Assembly: GCA_019720755.1 (NCBI GenBank) | Contig: CP081303.1 | Location: forward strand, 3,964,501-4,028,500 | Direction of reading: 5' to 3' | DNA from: Prolixibacteraceae bacterium | GTDB lineage: Bacteria; Bacteroidota; Bacteroidia; Bacteroidales; Prolixibacteraceae | DNA: 64,000 bases | Shown: piece after piece, positions 7,755 to 16,362 of the stretch | How the letters are laid out: each line of letters begins with the position of its first letter | Position numbering within the stretch: the stretch's first letter is position 1 | Program-made: the position numbers and the translations under genes | Notes under the pieces: generated by a model | What the model was told of the DNA's origin: nothing | Database searches by the model: none | The model's input: only the letters and a program-made list of their open reading frames with translations

Positions 7755-8657
7755 ATGCGCATCAGTGTTATAGGTTTAGGATTAATCGGAGGATCGATTG
7801 CAAAAGATTTGAGAAGAGAAGCTTTTTGTAACCACATAATTGGTATTGACAGTTCGGAAGATAATGCAAATAAAGCTCTTGAATTAGGTATCGTTGACGA
7901 GATTTCGTCATTAGATTCAGGCGTCAGTAATTGTGACCTAGTAATTATTGCAATACCTGTTAATCACACTCTTGCTATTTTACCTAGAATACTTGATAAC
8001 ATTAAAGATACAACTACTGTTACAGATATGGGGTCAACAAAACAGACAATTGTTGAAACAGTGAAGAACCACAAAAGAAGGGCTAATTATGTACCTGCCC
8101 ACCCAATGTCAGGAACTGAAAACAGTGGACCTGAAGCTGCGGAAGAAGGGCTCTTTAAGAACAGAATCGCCATTATATGCGACCATAAAGAATCGAGTGT
8201 TCAACACATTGCATTAGTTGAAAAGATGTTTCAATATTTAGGTATGTCTATTGCATATATGAGCTCTGCAGAACAAGATCTCAGTACTGCTTTTGTATCA
8301 CATCTTCCTCATGCAGCATCCTATGCATTGGCAAACGCTGTACAGTCGAAAGAAAATCAAGAGATAATATTTGACTTGGCATCAGGAGGTTTTAGATCTG
8401 CAGTTCGATTGGCAAAAAGTTCGCCACAAATGTGGGCACCAATATTTACAGAGAACAAAACATATGTATTAGAAGCTTTAGATGTATACATAAAACATCT
8501 AAAAAGTTTCAGAGATGATATTGCAAAAGAGGATGCAACAGATATGTATCGCAGTATTTCAAATGCAAATAAAATTAGAGAGGTATTGGACAATAAAAAT
8601 CCACTACTTATTAAAGATGAACAAAAAATAATCAAATTATACACCAGAAAAATTTAG
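7755..8657 (+). CDS. tyrA: Prephenate dehydrogenase
   Basis: A 300-residue NAD(P)-dependent prephenate dehydrogenase that converts prephenate to 4-hydroxyphenylpyruvate in tyrosine synthesis. The Rossmann motif GLGLIGGS is at 7-14. PAHPMSGTENSGP carries the substrate-binding His of the family, and HLPHAASYALA lies in the helical dimerisation domain. There is no ACT domain, so no obvious built-in tyrosine feedback site, which fits with control at the leader. The stop is 2 nt before the next start, so the two genes form a tight operon. Length is typical of the short Bacteroidota TyrA. Confidence 0.94.
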   Translation: MRISVIGLGLIGGSIAKDLRREAFCNHIIGIDSSEDNANKALELGIVDEISSLDSGVSNCDLVIIAIPVNHTLAILPRILDNIKDTTTVTDMGSTKQTIVETVKNHKRRANYVPAHPMSGTENSGPEAAEEGLFKNRIAIICDHKESSVQHIALVEKMFQYLGMSIAYMSSAEQDLSTAFVSHLPHAASYALANAVQSKENQEIIFDLASGGFRSAVRLAKSSPQMWAPIFTENKTYVLEALDVYIKHLKSFRDDIAKEDATDMYRSISNANKIREVLDNKNPLLIKDEQKIIKLYTRKI

Positions 8658-8659
8658 TT

Positions 8660-9748
8660 ATGGTTACCGAATTAGATATCCGTCCTATATCGCATTGGAC
8701 ACAAGATGAAAAATACCCTCTTTTAGTTGCTGGACCTTGTAGTCTTGAAACAGAAGAGCAAACATTAGAAACAGCTAGACTATTAGCAAAAGATCCGAGA
8801 GTTCATGTCTACCGAGGTGGAGTATGGAAGCCTAGAACACGCCCTGGATCATTTGAAGGAGTCGGTGAGATTGGCCTTGAGTGGTTGAAAAAAGTAAAAG
8901 CAGAGACAGGACTTAAAGTGGGTACAGAAGTAGCAAATGCTCAACATACAGAAGCTTGTCTTAAAGCGGGTATTGATGTTCTTTGGGTTGGTGCAAGATC
9001 TACTGCCAGTCCTTTTGTTGTTCAAGAGATTGCGGATGTTTTAAAAGGTACCGATGCTACAGTAATGGTAAAAAATCCTGTCAACCCAGATGTACAACTA
9101 TGGATTGGTGCCATCGAACGACTTCACCAGGCAGGGATTAAAAATCTAGTGGCAATCCATAGAGGTTTTACTCCTTTTCAAGAGACTAAATACCGTAACT
9201 ACCCAAGATGGAAAACACTAATCGAACTTAAAAGACTTCTTCCAAACCTTCCTGTTATTTGTGATCCAAGCCACATCGCAGGAAAAAGAGAACTTCTATT
9301 TGAAGTAAGTCAAAAAGCCTTTGATATGGGTATTGATGGACTGATGGTAGAGTCGCATAGAGATCCTAGTTGCGCATTGAGTGATGCAGCACAACAACTT
9401 ACTCCAACAGATCTAGGAAGTATGCTTGACAAACTTGTGTTAAGAAAACTTCATATCGATAATCCAAGTTTTGAGAACAAGCTCGATGAACTACGAAATC
9501 GTATTGATGCGATGGACCATGAAGTAATGGAACTTCTCTCTTCAAGAAACAAAATTGTATCTCAAATTGGAAACTACAAAAAGGAAAATAACGTTACTGC
9601 TCTTCAAATTGATCGTTGGACTGAAATGATGAATAATCGCACGAATCTTGCACAGAAATTAGGGTTAGATGAAACGTTCATAAAAATACTATTTCAATTA
9701 ATCCATGAAGATTCAGTTAGACAGCAAACTGAATTTATTGACAAATAG
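8660..9748 (+). CDS. Bifunctional DAHP synthase / chorismate mutase (type II)
   Basis: A 362-residue fusion. Residues about 1-265 are a Kdo8P-type DAHP synthase (LLVAGPCSLE, then VYRGGVWKPRTRPGSFEG, with GTEVAN and HRGF further on) that condenses PEP and erythrose-4-phosphate. Residues about 275-362 are an AroQ chorismate mutase (LDELRNRIDAMDHEVMELLSSR) that makes prephenate. With TyrA it supplies both ends of the route to tyrosine. The fused mutase often acts as the feedback sensor of this DAHP synthase class (family knowledge). No prephenate dehydratase or aminotransferase follows, unlike longer aromatic operons in related genomes. The operon ends at a terminator 6 bp downstream. Confidence 0.95.
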   Translation: MVTELDIRPISHWTQDEKYPLLVAGPCSLETEEQTLETARLLAKDPRVHVYRGGVWKPRTRPGSFEGVGEIGLEWLKKVKAETGLKVGTEVANAQHTEACLKAGIDVLWVGARSTASPFVVQEIADVLKGTDATVMVKNPVNPDVQLWIGAIERLHQAGIKNLVAIHRGFTPFQETKYRNYPRWKTLIELKRLLPNLPVICDPSHIAGKRELLFEVSQKAFDMGIDGLMVESHRDPSCALSDAAQQLTPTDLGSMLDKLVLRKLHIDNPSFENKLDELRNRIDAMDHEVMELLSSRNKIVSQIGNYKKENNVTALQIDRWTEMMNNRTNLAQKLGLDETFIKILFQLIHEDSVRQQTEFIDK

Positions 9749-9753
9749 AATAT

Positions 9754-9787
9754 TAAAGAGATGAACATTAAATGTTCATCTCTTTTT
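9754..9787. terminator. Bidirectional terminator; includes the rnpA stop codon
   Basis: Stem AAAGAGATGAACATT (9755-9769) with its complement 9771-9785, a nearly loop-less palindrome flanked by A and T tracts. The TGA stop of rnpA lies within the right arm. Confidence 0.8.
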
Positions 9788-10165
9788 ATCTTGTTGTGAA
9801 TCCGAAATCTTTCGTATCACTTTCTTCACAGCACTTTCTATTCGGCTGTAAGGTAACTCCTCTTTAGCAATATAAATAAACATTATTGAAAGAGATTCAC
9901 TATGTAAATCTAAAGAAGATTTATTCAACCGATAACTCTCTTTCATCCTCCTCTTCAGAAGATTCCTTTTATTCGCTCTCTTAAAAAGTCTTTTAGGTAC
10001 AGTAAATGCACACTGAACAGGTGTATCTTTCTCTACATTAATAGAATCACTAAGATAAACTGCCTTTATTGGGAAACAAAGTGTAGAATGACCTTCGGTA
10101 AACATCTCTTCGATGACCTTTTTACTACACAATCTCTCCTGTTTCTTAAACGTATTTTTATTCAT
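9776..10165 (-). CDS. rnpA: Ribonuclease P protein component
   Basis: A 129-residue basic protein subunit of RNase P, which binds the catalytic RNA and pre-tRNA 5' leaders. The family signature is present as KRANKRNLLKRRMKESYRLN (RNR motif) near the middle. The C-terminal KKVIRKISDSQ is basic as usual. The gene is last in a DUF4271-hemD-rnpA order common in this phylum. A terminator hairpin (10180-10212) lies between hemD and its start, so expression needs readthrough or a promoter near the hemD 3' end. No rnpB RNA was seen in the window. Confidence 0.92.
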   Translation of the reverse strand: MNKNTFKKQERLCSKKVIEEMFTEGHSTLCFPIKAVYLSDSINVEKDTPVQCAFTVPKRLFKRANKRNLLKRRMKESYRLNKSSLDLHSESLSIMFIYIAKEELPYSRIESAVKKVIRKISDSQQDKKR

Positions 10166-10179
10166 TTATCAAAGCAATA

Positions 10180-10212
10180 AAAAGAGGGAGAACATGCTCC
10201 CTCCTAAAAAAA
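10180..10212 (-). terminator. Terminator between hemD and rnpA
   Basis: A GC-rich 7-bp stem GAGGGAG/CTCCCTC (10184-10190 with 10197-10203), then TTTTTATT on the minus strand, about 15 nt before the rnpA start codon. Confidence 0.7.
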
Positions 10213-10227
10213 AACTCCTATAATTAA

Positions 10228-10977
10228 TTACTTGTCACCCTTATGCAATTTGATATATCTATCAATTGCCATTGTCATAGAAGGAGCTTCAGGTATTGGC
10301 GCATTCACATCTAATCGTAAGCCTGCATCAGATACAGCTTTTGCTGTAGCAGGACCAAAAGTTGCAATGCGAGTATCATTTTGCTCAAAATCAGGGAAAT
10401 TTTGCATCAATGATTTGATACCCGAAGGACTATAAAAAACAAGCATGTCATAATTTACTTCTTTTAAGTCAGAAAGATCACTACTTACTGTTCTATAAAG
10501 AATTGCCTTGGTAAACTTAAGCTTAGCACGCTCTAACATCTCAGGCATTTCTGGCTTATGGATATCAGAGAGAGGGAAAAGATAGTTTTCCTCTTTATGC
10601 TTTTTCATCAAGTCAACCAAGTCATTAAAACGTCCACTTCCTACAAAGATCTTTCTTTTACGATAGACGATATATTTTTGTAGATAAAAAGCAGTAGCTT
10701 CCGAAATACAGAAATATTTTAATGAATCTGGTACTGACACACGTGTCTCTTCGCAAATCCTGAAAAAGTGATCAATCGCAGTTCTACTAGTAAATATTAC
10801 TGCTGTATGATCTAGTATTTGCGTACGAGTTTTACGGAACTCTTTAGCTGGAATTCCTTCTACATGTATAAATGGGCGAAAATCAATTTTTAAATTGTTT
10901 TTCTCAGCTAAGTCAAAGAAAGGCGACTTACCCGCTGCTGGTTCTGGTTGAGAAACTAATATCCTTTTGATCTTCAA
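10228..10977 (-). CDS. hemD: Uroporphyrinogen-III synthase
   Basis: A 249-residue HemD-type protein expected to close hydroxymethylbilane into uroporphyrinogen III in tetrapyrrole synthesis. The family is poorly conserved. The call rests on the two-domain flavodoxin-like pattern: ILVSQPEPAAGKSPFFDLAEKN at the start, AVIFTSRTAIDHFF, then MLVFYSPSGIKSLMQNFP and IATFGPATAKAVSDAG near the C-terminus, all characteristic. It sits 42 bp downstream of the DUF4271 gene, a conserved Bacteroidota pairing. hemW elsewhere in the window shows heme use, but the other hem genes are not here. Confidence 0.88.
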   Translation of the reverse strand: MKIKRILVSQPEPAAGKSPFFDLAEKNNLKIDFRPFIHVEGIPAKEFRKTRTQILDHTAVIFTSRTAIDHFFRICEETRVSVPDSLKYFCISEATAFYLQKYIVYRKRKIFVGSGRFNDLVDLMKKHKEENYLFPLSDIHKPEMPEMLERAKLKFTKAILYRTVSSDLSDLKEVNYDMLVFYSPSGIKSLMQNFPDFEQNDTRIATFGPATAKAVSDAGLRLDVNAPIPEAPSMTMAIDRYIKLHKGDK

Positions 10978-11019
10978 AGCTCTAAAGATTTATGGGTTTA
11001 CTTATAATATACCCTGTAT

Positions 11020-11778
11020 CTATCCAAGTAACCACTTAGATATCAAAAGTATTGGTAAAATTTCGAGGGTACAAAGGTACAAAATCAAATAAAAAATAGA
11101 AAAATGTTTTCTTAACAATACAAATATAGATCTAAAAAACATGAAGAAAAACGAAATCACTAACACTCCTAAAGATATATATATCAATTGATTATGAACA
11201 TCTAAAACGTATACAATACAAATATTTAGAATTAACAAAATAACCCCAATTAGTTTTATAAAAAGTGCATTATTAAACAATATTGCATCAGAAATGACTG
11301 AAATATCGAAAATCCATGAGATTAATTTGAACAGATAATACCTGATAAAGCTGTATAAAGCTGTAAATAACAACATAAATCCAAGTAATGTCGTTTTTGA
11401 ATATGGTAGTAAAGAAAAAGTAGTCAATACCTCCACTCCAAAAAATGATATCATAAACCATGAAAGAAAATCTAGACGAAAAGCGGCATTACCAATTCTA
11501 TAAGGGTTTTCCCTGTAAATACGTTCGGCAACGCCACCATATATAAGCGATTGAAATATTGAGTTTAGATACTTCGGAAATATAATTCGTACAGAAGCAA
11601 GAATAATAAAACATACTAAAAGTATTCCAAAAGAAATATTCTCATAAACACCAATATGATTGATTAATCCCTCTTTACGTATAGGCAAAACTGTTATAAC
11701 AGTAGAATTATCATTGAATGGTACAGAATCAGTCTTTGATATCGAGTCAACAGTAAATAATTTGTCCTGTTTCAACAT
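11020..11778 (-). CDS. DUF4271 integral membrane protein
   Basis: A 252-residue membrane protein with about six hydrophobic helices (about 50-70, 105-125, 130-148, 165-188, 190-215 and 225-250). The family DUF4271 is restricted to Bacteroidota and regularly precedes hemD. Its function is unknown. The N-terminal 45 residues are soluble and carry no signal peptide. It is the first gene of the minus-strand unit leading to hemD and rnpA, with a TAnnTTTG motif 47 bp upstream. Confidence 0.8.
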   Translation of the reverse strand: MLKQDKLFTVDSISKTDSVPFNDNSTVITVLPIRKEGLINHIGVYENISFGILLVCFIILASVRIIFPKYLNSIFQSLIYGGVAERIYRENPYRIGNAAFRLDFLSWFMISFFGVEVLTTFSLLPYSKTTLLGFMLLFTALYSFIRYYLFKLISWIFDISVISDAILFNNALFIKLIGVILLILNICIVYVLDVHNQLIYISLGVLVISFFFMFFRSIFVLLRKHFSIFYLILYLCTLEILPILLISKWLLG

Positions 11779-11824
11779 AGATTATATATAAGTCATATTG
11801 TTAAAGTTGTTTCATTGAATAGCA

Positions 11825-11832
11825 CAAAATTA
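11825..11832 (-). promoter_or_regulatory. -7 element for DUF4271-hemD
   Basis: TAATTTTG on the minus strand fits TAnnTTTG, 47 bp before the start codon. Confidence 0.4.
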
Positions 11833-11934
11833 TATATAATTAGATTAAAAAACTTATCATTAAAAGTAATTATTCTAAAAGATGATGTTGAAATAAACTA
11901 GAACCAAAATAATAGAAATACATCAAAAGATAAA

Positions 11935-11942
11935 TACCTTTG
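11935..11942 (+). promoter_or_regulatory. -7 element for the tRNA-dihydrouridine synthase
   Basis: TACCTTTG fits TAnnTTTG and lies 29 bp before the start codon. Confidence 0.5.
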
Positions 11943-11971
11943 CAAAGTATGAACAGATATAAATACAAAAG

Positions 11972-12907
11972 ATGAAACTATACCTCGCTCCTCTTCAAGA
12001 ATATACAGAATACAGTTATAGAAATGCAATAAATAAATATATAGGTACTTTTGATAAATATTTCATCCCTTATATTAGTTATAACAACGACAAAAAATTA
12101 AAAAATAGACAACAGCGAGATATATTAACCGAAAACAATCAAAATATTCATGTCGTTCCACAGATATTAGCTTCAAATAAACAAGAGATTGAATTCTTAA
12201 TTCCTTTTTTAAGCGACTATAAGGAGCTAAATATCAACTTTGGATGTCCATATCCAATGGCTACAAAAAGAGGGCGAGGTGCAGGTATATACAACCATAT
12301 AGAAGCGACACATGAGATCTTAGATACCATATTAAAAGAATTTGATGGGAAAGTATCCATTAAAATGAGAAGTGGTCTAGAAAGCCATGAGACATGGAAA
12401 GAGATGGTCGATATCTTAAACGAATATGATCTAGAGGAGGTGATAATACATCCTAGAACTGCAAAACAACTATACAAAGGAAAGGTAGATTTATCATATT
12501 TAGATGAATTTGTAAAAAAATTAAGACATGATGTAATCTATAATGGGGATATAAATACTTTAGAAGATTATTCATCTATATTATCTCATACCAACTTAAT
12601 AAAAGGGGCTATGCTGGGAAGAGGTGCTCTGAATGATATTCATTTGGTCCAAAAGATTAAACAAAATGATGCTAATATCGAAAACCAATTAAATATACTT
12701 ATTCAGATACATCAAGATGTATTTCAAGATATCAATGAACAAACTGATATTGAACAACAGGTGATTCAGAAGATGGAAAGGTTTTGGTCCTATTTCTGCA
12801 ACCACTTCAATAACAGCCATAAAGTTTATAAAAAATTTAAAAAATCAAGGAATATCAATGAATATAAAGCGGCTCTATCTTTTGCAAAGCAACAGGGAGT
12901 TCAATAA
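11972..12907 (+). CDS. tRNA-dihydrouridine synthase family protein
   Basis: A 311-residue FMN-dependent reductase that converts uridines in the tRNA D-loop to dihydrouridine. MKLYLAPLQEYTEYSYRNA opens the TIM barrel, INFGCPYPMATKRGRGAG carries the catalytic Cys, and IKMRSG, IIHPRT and VIYNGDI supply FMN and phosphate contacts in the right order. LMGRG-like AMLGRGAL closes the barrel, followed by a helical tRNA-binding domain. It is more divergent than DusB and is probably the second Dus paralogue common in this phylum. It is monocistronic. Confidence 0.9.
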   Translation: MKLYLAPLQEYTEYSYRNAINKYIGTFDKYFIPYISYNNDKKLKNRQQRDILTENNQNIHVVPQILASNKQEIEFLIPFLSDYKELNINFGCPYPMATKRGRGAGIYNHIEATHEILDTILKEFDGKVSIKMRSGLESHETWKEMVDILNEYDLEEVIIHPRTAKQLYKGKVDLSYLDEFVKKLRHDVIYNGDINTLEDYSSILSHTNLIKGAMLGRGALNDIHLVQKIKQNDANIENQLNILIQIHQDVFQDINEQTDIEQQVIQKMERFWSYFCNHFNNSHKVYKKFKKSRNINEYKAALSFAKQQGVQ

Positions 12908-12913
12908 AATTAA

Positions 12914-12945
12914 AAAGGGAGAACATCATTCAATGTTCTCCCTTT
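12914..12945. terminator. Bidirectional terminator
   Basis: Stem AAAGGGAGAACAT / ATGTTCTCCCTTT, perfect 13 bp with a 6-nt loop, between convergent genes. Confidence 0.8.
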
Positions 12946-12967
12946 AAATTAATTAAATAAAGAAGAG

Positions 12968-13171
12968 TTAGACTAAACTCTCAACAAGCTCTACATCTAA
13001 CAACTCCTCCTCTACATCTTCTTCAATTGCCCTAGCTTCGTAAGCATCTAGCACAGAAGAAATGGAATCCGATGCATCTTCTGCATCAGCATCACCACTT
13101 GCTAACGAAATCAAGTGTTTCATTAACAAGGAACGATATTCTTCCTCTGAATTAATCCCCTTTTGTAACAT
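12968..13171 (-). CDS. Small acidic conserved-looking protein downstream of polA
   Basis: A 67-residue strongly acidic protein (more than 20 Asp and Glu residues) with no signal peptide or membrane segment. It looks mostly helical, with an N-terminal part containing SEEEYRSLLMKHLISLA and an acidic tail. It lies 56 bp after the polA stop on the same strand and before a terminator, so it is probably the second gene of the polA unit. Codon composition resembles its neighbours and there is no competing frame. I do not recognise the family. Confidence 0.6.
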   Translation of the reverse strand: MLQKGINSEEEYRSLLMKHLISLASGDADAEDASDSISSVLDAYEARAIEEDVEEELLDVELVESLV

Positions 13172-13227
13172 AAAATTAAATCATTAAAAAATAAGTATTT
13201 CAGTAAAATGAGAAGTAATGTAGCAGA

Positions 13228-16029
13228 TTAATGTGCCTCTAACCAATTTGCTCCAAATCCGACATCTACTTTCAAGGGGACAGTTAAATCTACTGCATTT
13301 TCCATCTCTGACTTAATTATAGAACAAACAAGATCCAATTCTGTTTTACAAACTTCAAAATTTAATTCATCATGAACTTGTAAAATCATCTTAGATTTAA
13401 TTTGCTTCTCTTCAAAACTTTTCTGTATACTGTTCATCGCAATTTTAATAATATCAGCAGCAGAACCTTGAATTGGTGCATTAATTGCATTTCTCTCAGC
13501 CATTCCACGCATCATTCCATTTGCAGAGTTAATGTCTCGAAGATATCTACGTCTATTTAATATCGTTTCAACATAATGATTTTTTCTGGCAACTTCGATT
13601 TGATTGTTCATGAATTCCTTCACTTGCGGAAAAGATTCAAAATAACCATCGATTAAAGACTTTGCTTCACTTCTAGAGATATTTAATCTCTGTGAAAGTC
13701 CAAAAGAAGATATACCATAAATAATACCAAAGTTGGCAGTTTTTGCTTTTCTTCTCATATCAGAAGTTACTTCATCAACAGCAACTTTATATATTTTAGC
13801 TGCAGTAGCCGTATGAATATCTTGATCTTGCTTAAAAGCTTCAATCATTCCCTCATCCTTACTTAAATAGGCCATAACCCTAAGCTCTACCTGTGAATAA
13901 TCCGCAGAGACAAAAATATGTTCTGGAGAAGAAACAACAAATGCTTTTCTTATTTCGCGACCTTGATCATCACGAATAGGAATATTCTGAAGGTTTGGAT
14001 TATTAGAACTTAAACGACCTGTTGAAGTAACTGTCTGATTAAATGAAGTATGAATCTTACCTGTTCTAGAGTTTACTAGTTTAGGAAGGGCTTCAACATA
14101 TGTAGAAAGAAGTTTCTTAGTAGATCTAAATTCTAATACTTTGTTAATAATAGGATGTTTACTACTTAACTTAACTAGAACCTCCTCTGATGTCGAGTAC
14201 TGTTTTGTTTTCGTCTTCTTGGCATTAGAATCTAAAGCTAGCTTTTCAAAAAGTATAACACCAAGTTGTTTAGGTGATGAAACATTGAATTTCTCACCAG
14301 CCATCTCTGTAATTTCTGTCTCTAGTTCTAACAGCTCCTTCGTTAAACGTACTTTTGTATCTTTCATGGAGGAAACATCAAAATTTACTCCATTGTTTTC
14401 GATCTCACACAACACATGAACCAATGGCATTTCTACTTTCTCAAAAAGTTCTAATACCCCAGCATCAACAACCAAAGGCTCTAAGATATTTTTTAATCTT
14501 AAAGTAAAGTCAGCATCTTCACAAGCATAAGTACAAACCTCGTCAACAGGAAGATCTCTCATTGTTTTTTGATTCTTTCCCTTCTTTCCTATAAGGCTTT
14601 CTGTAGGTATCTTTTTGTAATTTAGATACTGCTCACATAGGTAATCCAAATTATGACGAAGCTCTGGTTGTAAAAGATAATGAGCAATCATCGTATCAAA
14701 AAGCACCCCTTTTACTTTGAGCCCATATTGCATTAAGATCAAAATATCGTATTTAATATTTTGCCCTATCTTTTGGATTGAGTTGTCTTCAAAGATCGAA
14801 GCAAACTCTTTTAGAATCAAAGAAGCCTCATTACGATCATTTGGCATAGGAACATAGAAAGCTTCGCCTTCTTTATAAGAGAAAGAGATGCCAACAATAT
14901 CAACTGAGAATGGATCCAAACCAGTTGTTTCTGTATCAAAACAAAATTGTGATTGTACAGAAAGATCTGCGCGCAAATCTGCACGTAACTCAGGTGTATT
15001 TACAAGATAATATTTCACCTTTTCATCAGATATTGACAAAATTGTTTCACGTGGAATCTCTTTTTCTTGTACTTGATCAAAAAGAGAAGGTTGAGAAACA
15101 TTACTAAAAAGATCAATATTAGACTGCAAAGGAGTTTTGCTACTAGTAGGGACAACCGATTCGTACTTTTGTATAAGAGCTCTAAATTCCATTTCTTTAA
15201 ACAAAGTAGTCAACTCGGCAGAATTAGGTTCTTTCCTTTTCATCTCATCTAGAGAGGTACTAACAGGTGCATCTAAAATAATTTCTGCAAGCACTCTAGA
15301 TAATCGAACCTTCTCTTCATTCTCTTCCAATTTAGTTTTTTGAGCACCTTTCAATTTACCGATATTTTGGTAAATACCATCGATAGATCCGAATTGATTA
15401 ATTAGTTTAGTGGCCGTTTTGGGTCCAACACCAGGACATCCAGGAATATTATCAGAACTATCTCCCATCAACCCGAGGATATCGATAACTTTTATTGGAT
15501 CATCGATACCAAACTTTTCATTCACTTCAGGGATACCCCAAATCTCCACATCATTACCCATTCTTTTAGGCTTATACATAAAAACAGACTCATTGACTAG
15601 CTGTGCATAATCTTTATCAGGAGTCATCATAAAGGTTGTAAATCCAGCCTCTTTAGCCTTTACAGAAAGGGTTCCAATCACATCATCAGCTTCATATCCG
15701 ATAGATTCAACGATAGGAATATTATAGGCGCTAATAATTTTCTTAATATAGGGAATTGAAAGTCTTAAATCTTCAGGCATAGCATCCCTATTGGCCTTAT
15801 ATTCAGAAAATAACTCATGTCTAAAAGTCGGAGCATGAACATCAAATACAATTGCAATATATTCAGGATCCTCTTTCTTTATTAGATCTTCTAGAGTATT
15901 CGCAAAACCTAACATTGCAGAGGTATTTAAACCCTGCGAATTAAATCTCGGATTCTTAATAAATGCAAAATAGGATCTATAGATCAATGCATAAGCATCA
16001 AGTAAAAATATTTTTTTTTCAACTGCCAT
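13228..16029 (-). CDS. polA: DNA polymerase I
   Basis: A 933-residue DNA polymerase I for Okazaki-fragment processing and repair synthesis. The 5'-3' exonuclease/flap domain spans 1-290 (LDAYALIYRSYFAF, SIGYEADDVIGTL, GDSSDNIPG and a helix-hairpin-helix GVGPKTA near 200-206). The 3'-5' proofreading domain keeps its catalytic residues (D365 and E367 in FDTETTG, later NIKYD and YACEDADFTL), so proofreading should be active. Polymerase motifs A (SADYSQVELRV), B (RRKAKTANFGIIYG) and C (VHDEL) are all intact. Full length. Confidence 0.98.
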   Translation of the reverse strand: MAVEKKIFLLDAYALIYRSYFAFIKNPRFNSQGLNTSAMLGFANTLEDLIKKEDPEYIAIVFDVHAPTFRHELFSEYKANRDAMPEDLRLSIPYIKKIISAYNIPIVESIGYEADDVIGTLSVKAKEAGFTTFMMTPDKDYAQLVNESVFMYKPKRMGNDVEIWGIPEVNEKFGIDDPIKVIDILGLMGDSSDNIPGCPGVGPKTATKLINQFGSIDGIYQNIGKLKGAQKTKLEENEEKVRLSRVLAEIILDAPVSTSLDEMKRKEPNSAELTTLFKEMEFRALIQKYESVVPTSSKTPLQSNIDLFSNVSQPSLFDQVQEKEIPRETILSISDEKVKYYLVNTPELRADLRADLSVQSQFCFDTETTGLDPFSVDIVGISFSYKEGEAFYVPMPNDRNEASLILKEFASIFEDNSIQKIGQNIKYDILILMQYGLKVKGVLFDTMIAHYLLQPELRHNLDYLCEQYLNYKKIPTESLIGKKGKNQKTMRDLPVDEVCTYACEDADFTLRLKNILEPLVVDAGVLELFEKVEMPLVHVLCEIENNGVNFDVSSMKDTKVRLTKELLELETEITEMAGEKFNVSSPKQLGVILFEKLALDSNAKKTKTKQYSTSEEVLVKLSSKHPIINKVLEFRSTKKLLSTYVEALPKLVNSRTGKIHTSFNQTVTSTGRLSSNNPNLQNIPIRDDQGREIRKAFVVSSPEHIFVSADYSQVELRVMAYLSKDEGMIEAFKQDQDIHTATAAKIYKVAVDEVTSDMRRKAKTANFGIIYGISSFGLSQRLNISRSEAKSLIDGYFESFPQVKEFMNNQIEVARKNHYVETILNRRRYLRDINSANGMMRGMAERNAINAPIQGSAADIIKIAMNSIQKSFEEKQIKSKMILQVHDELNFEVCKTELDLVCSIIKSEMENAVDLTVPLKVDVGFGANWLEAH

Positions 16030-16101
16030 GAAGAGTAATTGTTAAGTAAACGGAGAATATTTTATAACTTCCTAATTTCAAAAAGATTACATTTTGTAGA
16101 A

Positions 16102-16109
16102 CAAAGATA
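16102..16109 (-). promoter_or_regulatory. -7 element for polA
   Basis: TATCTTTG on the minus strand, 73 bp before the polA start codon. Confidence 0.45.
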
Positions 16110-16307
16110 TAAATTCGATGGTTCTCCGTAAGTTGAAATAGTTAAAAAACAAAAGGAATTTCGTCATCTTACATGTTAATATATAGAATAAGGTTCCAAT
16201 AAGGAACTACACATCATATCACGACCTCATTATGATGAAAACATAAAAGAGTCGTGTGTTATAAACAAAAGAGTCGAAACTAAATTAAGACTATTGGATT
16301 ATATTAT

Positions 16308-16315
16308 TACATTTG
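16308..16315 (+). promoter_or_regulatory. -7 element for the polyprenyl synthase
   Basis: TACATTTG fits TAnnTTTG, 48 bp before the start. A rare Shine-Dalgarno-like AAGGAG lies at about 16350-16355. Confidence 0.5.
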
Positions 16316-16362
16316 GTAAATATTCAAACGATAGTCTACAATCGCATTGTAAGGAGTAGTAT

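Larger units (their letters stand above)
16030..16362. other. Divergent promoter region polA / polyprenyl synthase
   Basis: A 333-bp region without a gene. It carries TAnnTTTG motifs facing each way (16102-16109 minus, 16308-16315 plus) and a repeated AAGAGTCG word at about 16247 and 16269. Confidence 0.5.
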
